The position numbers and the translations under genes are program-made. A stretch of 19,216 nt of DNA from JBMYXZ01 sp049608925. Lineage in GTDB: Bacteria > Pseudomonadota > Alphaproteobacteria > JAGOMX01. The stretch lies in the NCBI GenBank assembly GCA_049608925.1, contig JBMYXZ010000015.1:1-19216 (forward strand), written 5' to 3'. Below, in pieces: positions 1 to 7,362 of the stretch (within the stretch, counting starts at the first letter, position 1; each line of letters opens with the position of its first letter). The notes beneath the pieces were generated by a model, which was not told the DNA's origin, did not search any database, and saw only the letters and a program-made list of their open reading frames with translations.

Positions 1-100
1 AAATGATGCCGGCACAAAGCAAAAACAGCTTATTGAAGCATTAGAGATTTTGCCTAGGGTGTTTCACAAAATTCCAGAGCTGTATAATCGACAAACATGA
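1..100 (+). CDS. C-terminal end of an unidentified protein (partial, cut by window edge)
   Basis: A frame beginning at base 2 stays open for 32 codons and ends at TGA (98-100). The visible tail is mostly helical and basic-amphipathic, ending in residues KIPELYNRQT. It is too short to assign to a family. It lies on the same strand as the secreted orphan that starts 80 bases downstream, but the gap contains an inverted repeat and AT-rich sequence, so the two may be transcribed separately. The only support is an open frame over a short stretch, so it could be chance. Confidence 0.45.
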   Translation, partial: NDAGTKQKQLIEALEILPRVFHKIPELYNRQT

Positions 101-109
101 ACCTTGTTA

Positions 110-128
110 TAACAGTCAAATACTGTTA
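110..128. promoter_or_regulatory. Inverted repeat upstream of the 511-residue secreted protein (possible operator)
   Basis: TAACAGT and ACTGTTA form perfect 7-base arms around a 5-base spacer (CAAAT). No T-tract follows on the plus strand, so an intrinsic terminator is unlikely. The position, about 50-70 bases upstream of the start codon and just before an AT-rich run containing TATATT, fits a repressor or activator site. No regulator is identified. Confidence 0.3.
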
Positions 129-180
129 AAAATCCGATTATATATATTGATATGGTAGTTTTTTAAAGAAGGGGTATTTA

Positions 181-1716
181 ATGAAGGATTTATTTAAATT
201 ATTGACGCTTATACTTATCAGCGGAAACACGGCTGTTGCAAGTGAACCGCCGGAATTAAATGAAATATACAAGAACTTTTTCTTGGTTCATGCTTTTCCA
301 GTGAATCCCCTTGACAGCAAACTGGTTATGACAGCAGGTGGCTGTGTCCCCCAGACTTATGTGCTTCCTTCCCAACTGAAGACAACGACAATTTATGCTA
401 AACATGAATGTAGCTCACGGCCATGCTTATATTTCAGCGTAAATGGCATGATTTCAGACCAACCTGAAATCAATATGAGCATACGGAAATATGCAGTTAT
501 TCTCCCCTTCACAGAGCTTTTAGCTAAGAGAGTTAATAGTTTTTCTCCAACAGATACAGCCATTTTTGGTGATATCGATCTAAAAAAACATAAAGGGGCT
601 GTGCTATTGGCACCATCTACTGTTGATGCCACAGGAATTAACTCAGAATTGTGCACAATCCAGACATATGAAGGCCGCCTTAGTGAGGCAGTAAATAACT
701 ATATACAGGAAAAAACCGAATGGAGTCTCGTATATAAAGATGCCCCAAAAGGTATTGAATGTGCATTCTTTGACCAAGCCTTATTAAATCACGGTAATAT
801 TAACACGATGGGTTATTGGGAAAATCTTCTTAATGCTTTTCCGCACATGAGTTTTGGCATTGAGTCAGGGCCCATGAAAAATGTCGTGGCATATCAGATA
901 CGTATGCTTAACAAATACTGCAACCAGTTTCATTGGTTTTATGGGCTTGGAGCATATAAGGCACAAGACAAAAAGTCTCGCATGGATGCAACAAAGAATC
1001 TGGAAATAAGACAGTGGGCTCTTGAGCCGCTTGTGCACTTGATGGAGACGACCTATCAATTTGTTCAAAAATCATTGAGTAGTGATCAAGCCGTTGGGTA
1101 TCCAAAGAGCAAAATTGCTGAAGTCGAAAAAGCAATTTTAAACCTTAAGAATTACAGCCAAACGACTAAAAAGAAAAACCGTCTGTTCAGCTTTACAGCC
1201 GCACTAGAGTGGCTTGTATATGCTGATGACAAGCCACTCAAAGCAATGCTAACCCACAAAAGCTTACGTCAACACGCAGATATCTTACAAGCTGCCGTCT
1301 ATGTCAGGCGTATCGCAAGAAGCATCGCACTAGGCCAGAAATGCAAAGATGAAGATGTAAAAAATCTTGAAAAAGCGGTAAAAACATTATCAGGAAAGTA
1401 CGCACAAGCTGCCTCGCTGGACTACGGCTTAGCATGGCTAATGAATACAAGTTATGCGTCCATGCTTGTTTTGCCGGAAGAGGAAAGGTTTACAACGAGC
1501 CTAAGAAATATAATTCTGCTAAAGCTGCAGCCATTATTCAAAAACTTTAGCAATTTTTATGTTACAGCCGAGAATGGCCAGCGTTTTGCACTGGCCCTTT
1601 CAAAATTTGATCAAAGATTCGGTATCAATAAAAGTTATTGGAAGAAGGCTAAAAAAGGAAAGATCCCCACTCTTAGCCTTGAGAAAGGCAGAACATCAGA
1701 AAATATGTTCATGTAA
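181..1716 (+). CDS. Secreted protein of unknown function, 511 residues
   Basis: I do not recognise the family. The N-terminus is a clear Sec signal peptide: K2-K6 charge, a hydrophobic core LLTLILI, and an AVA cleavage site after about residue 20. The mature protein should therefore be periplasmic or released. It contains about seven cysteines, including a close pair (CSSRPC near residues 77-82), compatible with disulfides outside the cytoplasm. The C-terminal half (about 290-480) looks mainly helical, and the tail is Lys-rich. The start is supported by GAAGGGG at 168-174, six bases before ATG. The gene stands alone and converges on divL. It appears AT-richer than its neighbours. No catalytic motif, lipobox or membrane segment after the signal peptide was seen. 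Confidence 0.85.
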   Translation: MKDLFKLLTLILISGNTAVASEPPELNEIYKNFFLVHAFPVNPLDSKLVMTAGGCVPQTYVLPSQLKTTTIYAKHECSSRPCLYFSVNGMISDQPEINMSIRKYAVILPFTELLAKRVNSFSPTDTAIFGDIDLKKHKGAVLLAPSTVDATGINSELCTIQTYEGRLSEAVNNYIQEKTEWSLVYKDAPKGIECAFFDQALLNHGNINTMGYWENLLNAFPHMSFGIESGPMKNVVAYQIRMLNKYCNQFHWFYGLGAYKAQDKKSRMDATKNLEIRQWALEPLVHLMETTYQFVQKSLSSDQAVGYPKSKIAEVEKAILNLKNYSQTTKKKNRLFSFTAALEWLVYADDKPLKAMLTHKSLRQHADILQAAVYVRRIARSIALGQKCKDEDVKNLEKAVKTLSGKYAQAASLDYGLAWLMNTSYASMLVLPEEERFTTSLRNIILLKLQPLFKNFSNFYVTAENGQRFALALSKFDQRFGINKSYWKKAKKGKIPTLSLEKGRTSENMFM

Positions 1717-1750
1717 GCATATTCAGATACCTCTCCCCCCACACTTTGAC

Positions 1751-1775
1751 GGCTCCTGGCTTTATGCCCGGAGCC
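1751..1775. repeat. Intergenic hairpin between convergent genes
   Basis: GGCTCC (1751-1756) pairs with GGAGCC (1770-1775), and the stem continues inward with GGC/GCC after one T-C mismatch, leaving a short loop. It lies between the stop of the secreted orphan and the stop of the oppositely oriented divL gene, where a terminator is expected. No T-tract follows directly on either strand, so intrinsic termination is uncertain. Confidence 0.4.
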
Positions 1776-1856
1776 CACCAGGTGAACTCTTGATGCTACC
1801 TTCTGTAATTTTTCAAAAGTGAAAAAATAGAAAATAAAGCCAACACTCTCAACAGT

Positions 1857-4247
1857 TTACGCCACTTGTAATTTTGGCAGCTCCAGCTGAGGCGTGCTGG
1901 CTAATGACAATGGTATTTGGCATGTGACTTCAGTGCCTGCGTAGGGCTTGGAATATATGTCCACCTTACCACCGTGCAGCTCTATCAAACTTTTCACCAA
2001 GGACAGCCCCAGACCTGCGCCGCTGTATCGACTATTAGCCAGATCAGTGCGTTCAAACTTGTCAAAGATTCGATCTTGGTCCTTTTTTGAAATACCAAAA
2101 CCGGTATCCTTGACCGTAAGATACAAGTATTGAGAATCTTTTTTAGCAGACAAGGTGATTTTACCCCCTGGTTGGGTATATTTAATCGAGTTATTTAGCA
2201 GGTTAAAGATCGCTTGCTTCAATCGTCTTTCATCAGCTACCACATTTTTGATGCGTTGAGCGCAGTTGATCACTAATTCGATCTTCTGGTCTTCAATCCG
2301 TTTCGACAGCAATGCGGACGTGTTCTTCAACAACGACTTGATCTCAACGGGCTGCAGATTCAGGCTCATCTGCCCAGCTTCAATCGTGGCCAAATCGATG
2401 ATGTCATTTACAAGACCCAGCAATTGCTTAGAAGAATCGTGAATACCTTTACAATAGGCTGCTTGCTCTTGGTTTAGCGAGCCAAAATATTCGTCTGTCA
2501 GAATTTCCGAGAAGCCCAAGATCGTGTTCAACGGTGCTTTCAGCTCGAAAGAAACATTGGCCAGGAATTCAGACTTCACCTTATCCGTTGTCTCCAGTGC
2601 ATCATTGCGGTCTCTTAAGGCTTGCTCAACACGATAGCTGTCGGTGACATCTGTGTAGCTTAACAAGTGTCCGCCATCCGGTAGGGGTACATATGAAAAT
2701 TCAAGAACAGTCTTGTCCTTGCGGTTCAAACGCCCGGTTTTGGGCACGCGATCAGTGATATGGTCAATGATCTTTTGCTTATAGGCAGGCCAGTCATCGC
2801 CATAATCCAGGTATTCACACAGGTCATCCAGTGAATCACCGATATGCTTCCCTGGCGCAATACTTTCCATTTCAATGTTCCACAACCGTGCAAAAGCCGG
2901 GTTAGACAATCGGATGCGGTTATCACTGGCATAAACGACAACGCCCTCGTGCAGATGGTCCAACGTTTCTTTCTGAACAGCCAATTGTGTGTTGGTTTGA
3001 CGCTCAAGGACCAGATTCTCTGTCACATCCTCAAAGCTTAGGATCATCCCGCCCAAAGGATGTGGCGCCGCCACCAAACGGATCGTGCGTTCATCCGGCA
3101 TATGCATCAGCTCTTGGATCGGGCTGATCAGAGTCGTGAACAGTTGTGACCAGCGCTTTTTAAAGGCTGGGAAGTCGGCCGTTTCAGCCAGCATACGATT
3201 ACGATGCTTTTCATCCAGGATCTCCATCATGGTCGGATTGCTGTGCAACCAAGCGTCGTCGAACTGGAACATACGCGCGTAAGCTGAGTTGAAGAAATTC
3301 AAACGCTTGTCTGGCCCATAAATTGCAACCGCGGTGGCAATCTGCTCGAAGGCTTCGCGGTGGGCAGATATGTGTCGATCCAGCGTGCGTTGAGCCTGTT
3401 CAATCTCGGTTAGGTCCTGTGCATATCCAACGCTGCCGCCTGCTTTGTCCATCGGCTTTTCAACATAGCGCAACAGTCGCCTAGCCCCGCCAATAATCCC
3501 ATGTTGCGTGATGGAACGCGTTTCATCGTTATTGTCCGCAATAAACGTTCGAGACCAGGGGCGCATATTTTGCTCGACAATCACTTCAGGAGATTTACCA
3601 ATGATATCAGCAAACATTGGGTTGCAATAAGACATTCTGCCATCAATATCGCTGTACCATACGGGTGTAGGGATATGGTCTAGAATGCGGCGATAGACAC
3701 TATCTGTCACCAGACTTGCAGCTTCAGAGCTAGGAATCTCGCGCAGCCATATAAACCGAGGCCCCGATCCAGTATGGGGTAGATTCACCACAGTACAACG
3801 GCGACTCTTTTGCGTATTTATGGCGGAAAACTCGAAATATTCATTTGATTTTAGCGCCTCTAGAAAGTTCTTTCTAACGTGTTCTTCTTGATCAAAAAGG
3901 TCTAAAAAATCTTTCATGGAAATAGTGTGCGCCTCACCCACTCCAATAATGTCGGTGGCATCTTCATGCCAAAGTGTAATTTCAAAATCCTTATCGATCA
4001 TCATCCATTTAAAGGGTGTGGAATCAATAACTGAGACCGCTTGATTTAACAGATAACCCTGGGCTTCCAGCTCACCTTTTAAGGTTGCAATAAACTGATT
4101 CTTTTTCCATATGAAGAAAAATACCGACGCCAGAAATATCACAAAGATCATGAAGATCAACGAGTATGTGAAAAATTTGTCGTAGATACCAAACTGCATG
4201 GACGATGCAAGCTCTTGCACAACTGGATCAAAAATTTTTATAGACAT
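1857..4247 (-). CDS. divL: DivL-like multi-PAS histidine-kinase-fold cell-cycle regulator, phospho-site His replaced by Phe
   Basis: This 796-residue protein has one N-terminal membrane segment (about 26-48), four PAS-like repeats (about 70-150, 185-275, 297-400 and 430-540), a HisKA dimerisation domain (about 555-625) and a HATPase domain (about 665-780). The order and length match DivL of Alphaproteobacteria. ATP-binding motifs look intact: an N box (LLNNSIKYT), G1 (DTGFGI) and G2 (GAGLGLSL). The H-box reads NVSFELKAPLN, with F567 where ordinary kinases have His and Caulobacter DivL has Tyr. In Caulobacter, DivL acts with CckA and DivK in cell-cycle control rather than as a classical kinase; a similar role here is inferred. 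No receiver domain is attached. It is the downstream gene of a pair with rluB (48-base gap). A PAS kinase of another family is the main alternative. Confidence 0.85.
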   Translation of the reverse strand: MSIKIFDPVVQELASSMQFGIYDKFFTYSLIFMIFVIFLASVFFFIWKKNQFIATLKGELEAQGYLLNQAVSVIDSTPFKWMMIDKDFEITLWHEDATDIIGVGEAHTISMKDFLDLFDQEEHVRKNFLEALKSNEYFEFSAINTQKSRRCTVVNLPHTGSGPRFIWLREIPSSEAASLVTDSVYRRILDHIPTPVWYSDIDGRMSYCNPMFADIIGKSPEVIVEQNMRPWSRTFIADNNDETRSITQHGIIGGARRLLRYVEKPMDKAGGSVGYAQDLTEIEQAQRTLDRHISAHREAFEQIATAVAIYGPDKRLNFFNSAYARMFQFDDAWLHSNPTMMEILDEKHRNRMLAETADFPAFKKRWSQLFTTLISPIQELMHMPDERTIRLVAAPHPLGGMILSFEDVTENLVLERQTNTQLAVQKETLDHLHEGVVVYASDNRIRLSNPAFARLWNIEMESIAPGKHIGDSLDDLCEYLDYGDDWPAYKQKIIDHITDRVPKTGRLNRKDKTVLEFSYVPLPDGGHLLSYTDVTDSYRVEQALRDRNDALETTDKVKSEFLANVSFELKAPLNTILGFSEILTDEYFGSLNQEQAAYCKGIHDSSKQLLGLVNDIIDLATIEAGQMSLNLQPVEIKSLLKNTSALLSKRIEDQKIELVINCAQRIKNVVADERRLKQAIFNLLNNSIKYTQPGGKITLSAKKDSQYLYLTVKDTGFGISKKDQDRIFDKFERTDLANSRYSGAGLGLSLVKSLIELHGGKVDIYSKPYAGTEVTCQIPLSLASTPQLELPKLQVA

Positions 4248-4295
4248 GGCCCCTGCGCCTGCATTTTTCTTTTACTCTAGAGAAATTCAGGATGA

Positions 4296-4970
4296 TTATG
4301 AAGTGATTTTTACTTCTACGATCTCTCCTGGCTTCAAGTCTTTTAACTGATAAGGCCCATAAGACAAGCGTATAAGCTTAACAACCTTTGCCTCCAAGTG
4401 GCTAATAATATTACGAATCTCGCGATTTTTACCTTCGACTAAAGTGATTTGGATCCAAGCCCCTCGCTTTTTTGCCTTAACATTAGAGTAGGTAACCCCA
4501 TCAATCGTTACCTTTGGATACAGTGCATCCAATTGTGCTTGGGAGATATCGCCCTTTATCTTAACACGATACACACGCTCGATACCTGAAGAGGGATGCT
4601 CGAGCTTGCGCGCAAGATCTCCGTCGTTGGTAAGCAGCAAAAGCCCTTCCGAGTATTGATCAAGGCGTCCCACAGACATAATATGATCTGGTAAATCCTT
4701 AGGTAAGGTATCAAATACTGTAGGCCTACCTTCAGGATCATGATGCGTAGTTACCAATCCACTGGGCTTGTAATGCATCCATAATTTGGTAGCCTCGGCC
4801 GCTGGCAAGGGGTTCCCATTAACAGTGATGCTGTCTGTGCTTGAGACATTCAACGCAGGCGAGGTAATTGCGGCACCATTTACGGTCACGCGACCCTGCT
4901 CAATCAGGCGTTCTGCTTGCCGGCGTGAACACACCCCGGCTCTGGCGATAACTTTTGCAATCCGTTCCAT
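4296..4970 (-). CDS. rluB: Ribosomal large-subunit pseudouridine synthase, RluB/RsuA family
   Basis: An N-terminal S4 RNA-binding domain (about 2-60, with RIAKVIARAGVCSRRQAERL) is followed by an RsuA/RluB-type catalytic domain. The catalytic Asp lies in VGRLDQYSEGLLLLTNDG, and a KNREIRN motif follows later. The enzyme isomerises uridine to pseudouridine in rRNA. RluB rather than RsuA or RluE is chosen from overall resemblance only, so the rRNA site is not certain. The ATG at 4970 gives the family's usual N-terminus, 224 residues. A longer in-frame version from TTG at 5015 would add 15 unconserved residues and would start almost at the predicted transcription start, so it is rejected. divL follows 48 bases downstream on the same strand, suggesting co-transcription. 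Confidence 0.88.
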   Translation of the reverse strand: MERIAKVIARAGVCSRRQAERLIEQGRVTVNGAAITSPALNVSSTDSITVNGNPLPAAEATKLWMHYKPSGLVTTHHDPEGRPTVFDTLPKDLPDHIMSVGRLDQYSEGLLLLTNDGDLARKLEHPSSGIERVYRVKIKGDISQAQLDALYPKVTIDGVTYSNVKAKKRGAWIQITLVEGKNREIRNIISHLEAKVVKLIRLSYGPYQLKDLKPGEIVEVKITS

Positions 4971-5019
4971 GGCTTGTTTATAGGAAATTATCGCCATAAT
5001 GGCAATAGTTAACAAAGTA

Positions 5020-5048
5020 TTAATAAATGGTTAACACAATATTATCAA
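5020..5048 (-). promoter_or_regulatory. Candidate sigma-70-type promoter for rluB-divL
   Basis: On the minus strand, TTGATA (5043-5048, 5/6 to consensus) and TATTAA (5020-5025, 4/6) are separated by 17 bases. Transcription would begin about 40 bases before the ATG at 4970. The region is AT-rich, so chance matches are possible. Confidence 0.4.
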
Positions 5049-5069
5049 TTAGTTAATCAATATTTGCCG

Positions 5070-5098
5070 TTGACAGTTGATGAAATCAGGCATACCAT
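5070..5098 (+). promoter_or_regulatory. Candidate sigma-70-type promoter for the repeat-tailed secreted protein
   Basis: A perfect TTGACA (5070-5075) is followed after exactly 17 bases by TACCAT (5093-5098, 4/6 to consensus). It lies about 55 bases upstream of the ribosome binding site of the gene at 5162 and is back-to-back with the rluB promoter. Confidence 0.5.
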
Positions 5099-5161
5099 TT
5101 TTTAATAGTATAACCAGACTAAATTCATAATAATGTCTAGATACCTTTGGGAGGTTTCATC

Positions 5162-6160
5162 ATGAAAAAATTTTTACTATCATTGCCTATTTTAGGCCTA
5201 ATATTCGCAACAGGAGCTGTTGCGTCTGAGGAAGCGAAGACTCTTGAGCCAATTGAGATACAAGCTGAAAGTATAAAGTTATTCAAAACCTTGGCTGCTA
5301 TACCTAATGAGCTGAAAGAAGTGCATGGGCATAAAGTAAATTATGCAGACTTTGGCAAAGAAGCAGAGCAAAGAGAGCTATTTAAGCAAAAAGCGCTAAA
5401 AATTAAAGGTTCAGACTGGTGGGAAGCTTGGCATGCTGGTGGCGCGGATCTGGTTAAACAGTTCATCACAGAGCGTTGGTTTGTATCAAGCAACCGAGGA
5501 ACCGCCGTCGATTTGGCGGATTACTTCCTGCGCATGGATGTTGAGGAACTTAAAGGTGCAATCGCGGCTCAAAAAGCTGAGAACTGGCGCATTACCCAAG
5601 CAGCCTATGTAGGGTTTAACCGTCGTTGTGACGACATGAAAGCTGGCGTTGCTGAATTCTGTAGTGGCTTTAAGGGTGGCCTGAAAGTTAAAGCCCCTGA
5701 CGACAGCGTCTTTGACAGCCTGAAAAGTAAAACAAAGGTCGAAAAAGGAGTTGACCTCTGGAAAGCAATGGAAGCGTTGGCAAAGCTTGAAGATGGTATT
5801 GGTGCGGTTGAGGCAGTTCTTGAGCCTACCAAAAATCTTATCCGTGAGTCTGCTAAAGTGCAGAAAGAAGGCGAACTGGATTTCGCTGCGCTTATGGAAA
5901 AAAACCATGAAGAAGAGATGGAAAAAGTTGCTGCTAAAATCAGGGAGCAACAAGAAAAAGAGGAAGCTAAGGCACAGATTGTCGCAAAAGAAAATGACTG
6001 GTTTGCGCTAGATGATGAAGAAGAGAAAGAAGGCCTAAAAGGTAAAGAAGAGGACGGTGCTGCTCCAGTCGATAACGATGAAGGCAACGACAACTCTAAA
6101 AGTAAAGAAGAGGACGTTGCTGTTCCAGTCGATGACGGTGAAGGCAACGACAACTCATAA
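5162..6160 (+). CDS. Secreted protein of unknown function with acidic 20-residue tandem repeat tail
   Basis: I do not recognise the family. The 332-residue product begins with a Sec signal peptide (MKK, hydrophobic LLSLPILGLIFA, AVA cleavage after about residue 21). A Trp-rich segment (SDWWEAW ... ERWF) lies around residues 75-105. Residues about 240-285 are Glu/Lys-rich and likely coiled coil. The extreme C-terminus is two copies of an acidic 20-residue unit (KEED.A.PVD...EGNDNS), encoded by a 60-base tandem duplication. The start is decided by GGGAGG at 5149-5154, seven bases before ATG 5162; an earlier in-frame TTG (5147) would place this site inside the gene. A strong terminator follows directly, so it is probably monocistronic. 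The AVA-Ser-Glu cleavage context resembles that of the orphan at 181, which is not proof of relatedness. Confidence 0.85.
   Translation: MKKFLLSLPILGLIFATGAVASEEAKTLEPIEIQAESIKLFKTLAAIPNELKEVHGHKVNYADFGKEAEQRELFKQKALKIKGSDWWEAWHAGGADLVKQFITERWFVSSNRGTAVDLADYFLRMDVEELKGAIAAQKAENWRITQAAYVGFNRRCDDMKAGVAEFCSGFKGGLKVKAPDDSVFDSLKSKTKVEKGVDLWKAMEALAKLEDGIGAVEAVLEPTKNLIRESAKVQKEGELDFAALMEKNHEEEMEKVAAKIREQQEKEEAKAQIVAKENDWFALDDEEEKEGLKGKEEDGAAPVDNDEGNDNSKSKEEDVAVPVDDGEGNDNS
6041..6160 (+). repeat. 60-base tandem duplication, two copies, in-frame at the 3' end of a gene
   Basis: Copy 1 is 6041-6100 and copy 2 is 6101-6160. They share about 53 of 60 bases. The period is 20 codons. In copy 2 the final bases read TCATAA instead of TCTAAA, so the stop codon of the gene lies in the last unit. 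Confidence 0.85.
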
Positions 6161-6185
6161 TTCTTCCTTATAAATCCACACTAAC

Positions 6186-6220
6186 AAAAACCCCTGAGAA
6201 AACACTCTCAGGGGTTTTTT
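6186..6220 (+). terminator. Intrinsic terminator after the repeat-tailed secreted protein
   Basis: CCCCTGAGA (6191-6199) pairs perfectly with TCTCAGGGG (6206-6214) around a 6-base loop. The stem is preceded by AAAAA and followed by TTTTTT (6215-6220). It begins 25 bases after the stop codon. Confidence 0.9.
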
Positions 6221-6304
6221 GTTGCTTGGTTTGCTGTATTTGCTTTTTTGCCAAGAAGTCCTTATATATATTATAGGATATATATCTTTATTGGAGGTCC
6301 TTAA

Positions 6305-7030
6305 ATGGCAAAAGATTATTCAAACCAACAATCCGTAAACCGCACGTCTCAGGCTACAAAAGCCGACGTTGATGCTGGCCTACGCGCATACATGCTGGGC
6401 ATATACAATTATATGACGTTAGGCCTTGGTATCACAGGCTTGACCGCCTTTGGTGTATCTCAATCCCCTGAGCTACTTAACCTTATTTACACAACACCTC
6501 TGCAGTGGGTTGTCATGTTGGCACCATTGGCATTTGTGTTTTTCTTTGCTTCACGCTTGCACACAATGCAAACATCCACCGCACAGGCGCTATTCTGGGT
6601 GTTTTCGGTATTAATGGGTGTATCGCTATCATACATCTTTATAGCCTACACAGGCGCCAGCATCACGCGTGTGTTCTTTATTACTGCTGGAACCTTTGCG
6701 GCCACTAGCCTATATGGGTACACCACCAGCCGCGATCTGACATCTTTTGGTTCTTTCCTGTTTATGGGGTTGATAGGCATTGTCATCGCCAGCGTGGTAA
6801 ACATCTTCCTTGCTAGCTCGGCGCTGGAATTTGCGATCTCTGTGATTGGCGTATTAGTGTTTACCGGTCTTACGGCCTATGACACACAACGCATTAAGCA
6901 TACGTATCACATGCTAGGTGGCAACAAAGAAGCTGCTGCTAAGTTTGCGATTTCTGGCGCGCTTAGCTTATACCTTGATTTTATCAACCTATTCTTAATG
7001 TTGCTGCGCCTATTCGGTGATCGCAGGTAA
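6305..7030 (+). CDS. Bax inhibitor-1 / YccA family integral membrane protein
   Basis: The 241-residue, seven-helix membrane protein begins with a polar N-terminus (about 1-28), followed by closely spaced hydrophobic helices from about residue 32 to 238. The family signature is visible: YMTLGLGITGLTAFG in the first helix, TGLTAYDTQRIK near residue 195, and SLYLDFINLFLMLL at the C-terminus. Those last two segments carry the conserved Asp pair that forms the pH-sensing gate in the Bacillus homologue YetJ. Bacterial homologues leak Ca2+ or interact with the FtsH protease; which applies here cannot be told. The start is supported by GGAGG at 6293-6297. Its stop overlaps the next gene's ATG by one base (TAATG), implying translational coupling to the SemiSWEET. 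Confidence 0.92.
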   Translation: MAKDYSNQQSVNRTSQATKADVDAGLRAYMLGIYNYMTLGLGITGLTAFGVSQSPELLNLIYTTPLQWVVMLAPLAFVFFFASRLHTMQTSTAQALFWVFSVLMGVSLSYIFIAYTGASITRVFFITAGTFAATSLYGYTTSRDLTSFGSFLFMGLIGIVIASVVNIFLASSALEFAISVIGVLVFTGLTAYDTQRIKHTYHMLGGNKEAAAKFAISGALSLYLDFINLFLMLLRLFGDRR

Positions 7031-7290
7031 TGGATATCATTGAGATCTTCGGCTTAGTAGCGGGTTTCTGCACGACCTCGGCCCTGTTCCCCCAGGCCTT
7101 GAAAGTGTGGAAGACGCGCTCGGCCGAAGATCTTTCCCTAGGAATGTACTCCTTATTTTGTGCTGGTCTTATCTTTTGGATCGTATACGGCACAATGATT
7201 TCTTCGCTACCCGTTATTCTGGCTAATGTCGTGTCTTTTGTGTTTGCCGCCTGGACCCTGGCGATGAAGCTGAAGTTTGATCGTGGTTAG
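7030..7290 (+). CDS. SemiSWEET-type (MtN3/PQ-loop) small sugar transporter
   Basis: An 86-residue protein with three predicted membrane helices, the length of a single bacterial SemiSWEET repeat. The PQ motif lies in TSALFPQALKVWKTRSAEDL (about 18-37), in helix 1 and the following loop. A conserved Asn lies in the third helix (LANVVSFVFAAWTL). SemiSWEETs act as homodimers that move mono- or disaccharides down a gradient across the inner membrane; the substrate is not deducible. Translation probably depends on ribosomes finishing the upstream BI-1 gene (TAATG overlap), because no strong separate ribosome site is seen. The operon ends at the terminator 15 bases downstream. Confidence 0.9.
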   Translation: MDIIEIFGLVAGFCTTSALFPQALKVWKTRSAEDLSLGMYSLFCAGLIFWIVYGTMISSLPVILANVVSFVFAAWTLAMKLKFDRG

Positions 7291-7304
7291 CATATAGAGT
7301 TATG

Positions 7305-7338
7305 AAAAAAGCCTCCGGCCAACACCGGAGGCTTTTTT
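7305..7338. terminator. Bidirectional intrinsic terminator
   Basis: GCCTCCGG (7311-7318) and CCGGAGGC (7325-7332) form a perfect 8-base GC-rich stem with a 6-base loop, flanked by AAAAAA (7305-7310) and TTTTTT (7333-7338). It can therefore stop transcription of the SemiSWEET operon on the plus strand and of the convergent exported-protein gene on the minus strand. Confidence 0.9.
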
Positions 7339-7362
7339 ATTGCACCAGAAAGCTTAACTGCC

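Noticed and set aside
4971..5015. 15-residue N-terminal extension of rluB from a TTG codon
   Set aside because: The added residues are unlike the family, the TTG sits at the predicted transcription start, and ATG 4970 gives the conserved N-terminus.
5605..6153. Ser/Pro-rich 182-codon frame on the minus strand
   Set aside because: It is the antisense shadow of Glu/Lys-rich codons and of the 60-base repeat in the secreted protein gene; no ribosome site and no plausible protein.
6264..6287. AT-rich TATATATA / GATATATATC palindromes before the BI-1 gene as an operator
   Set aside because: Simple alternating AT sequence is expected by chance in a promoter region; no distinct arms beyond low-complexity DNA.
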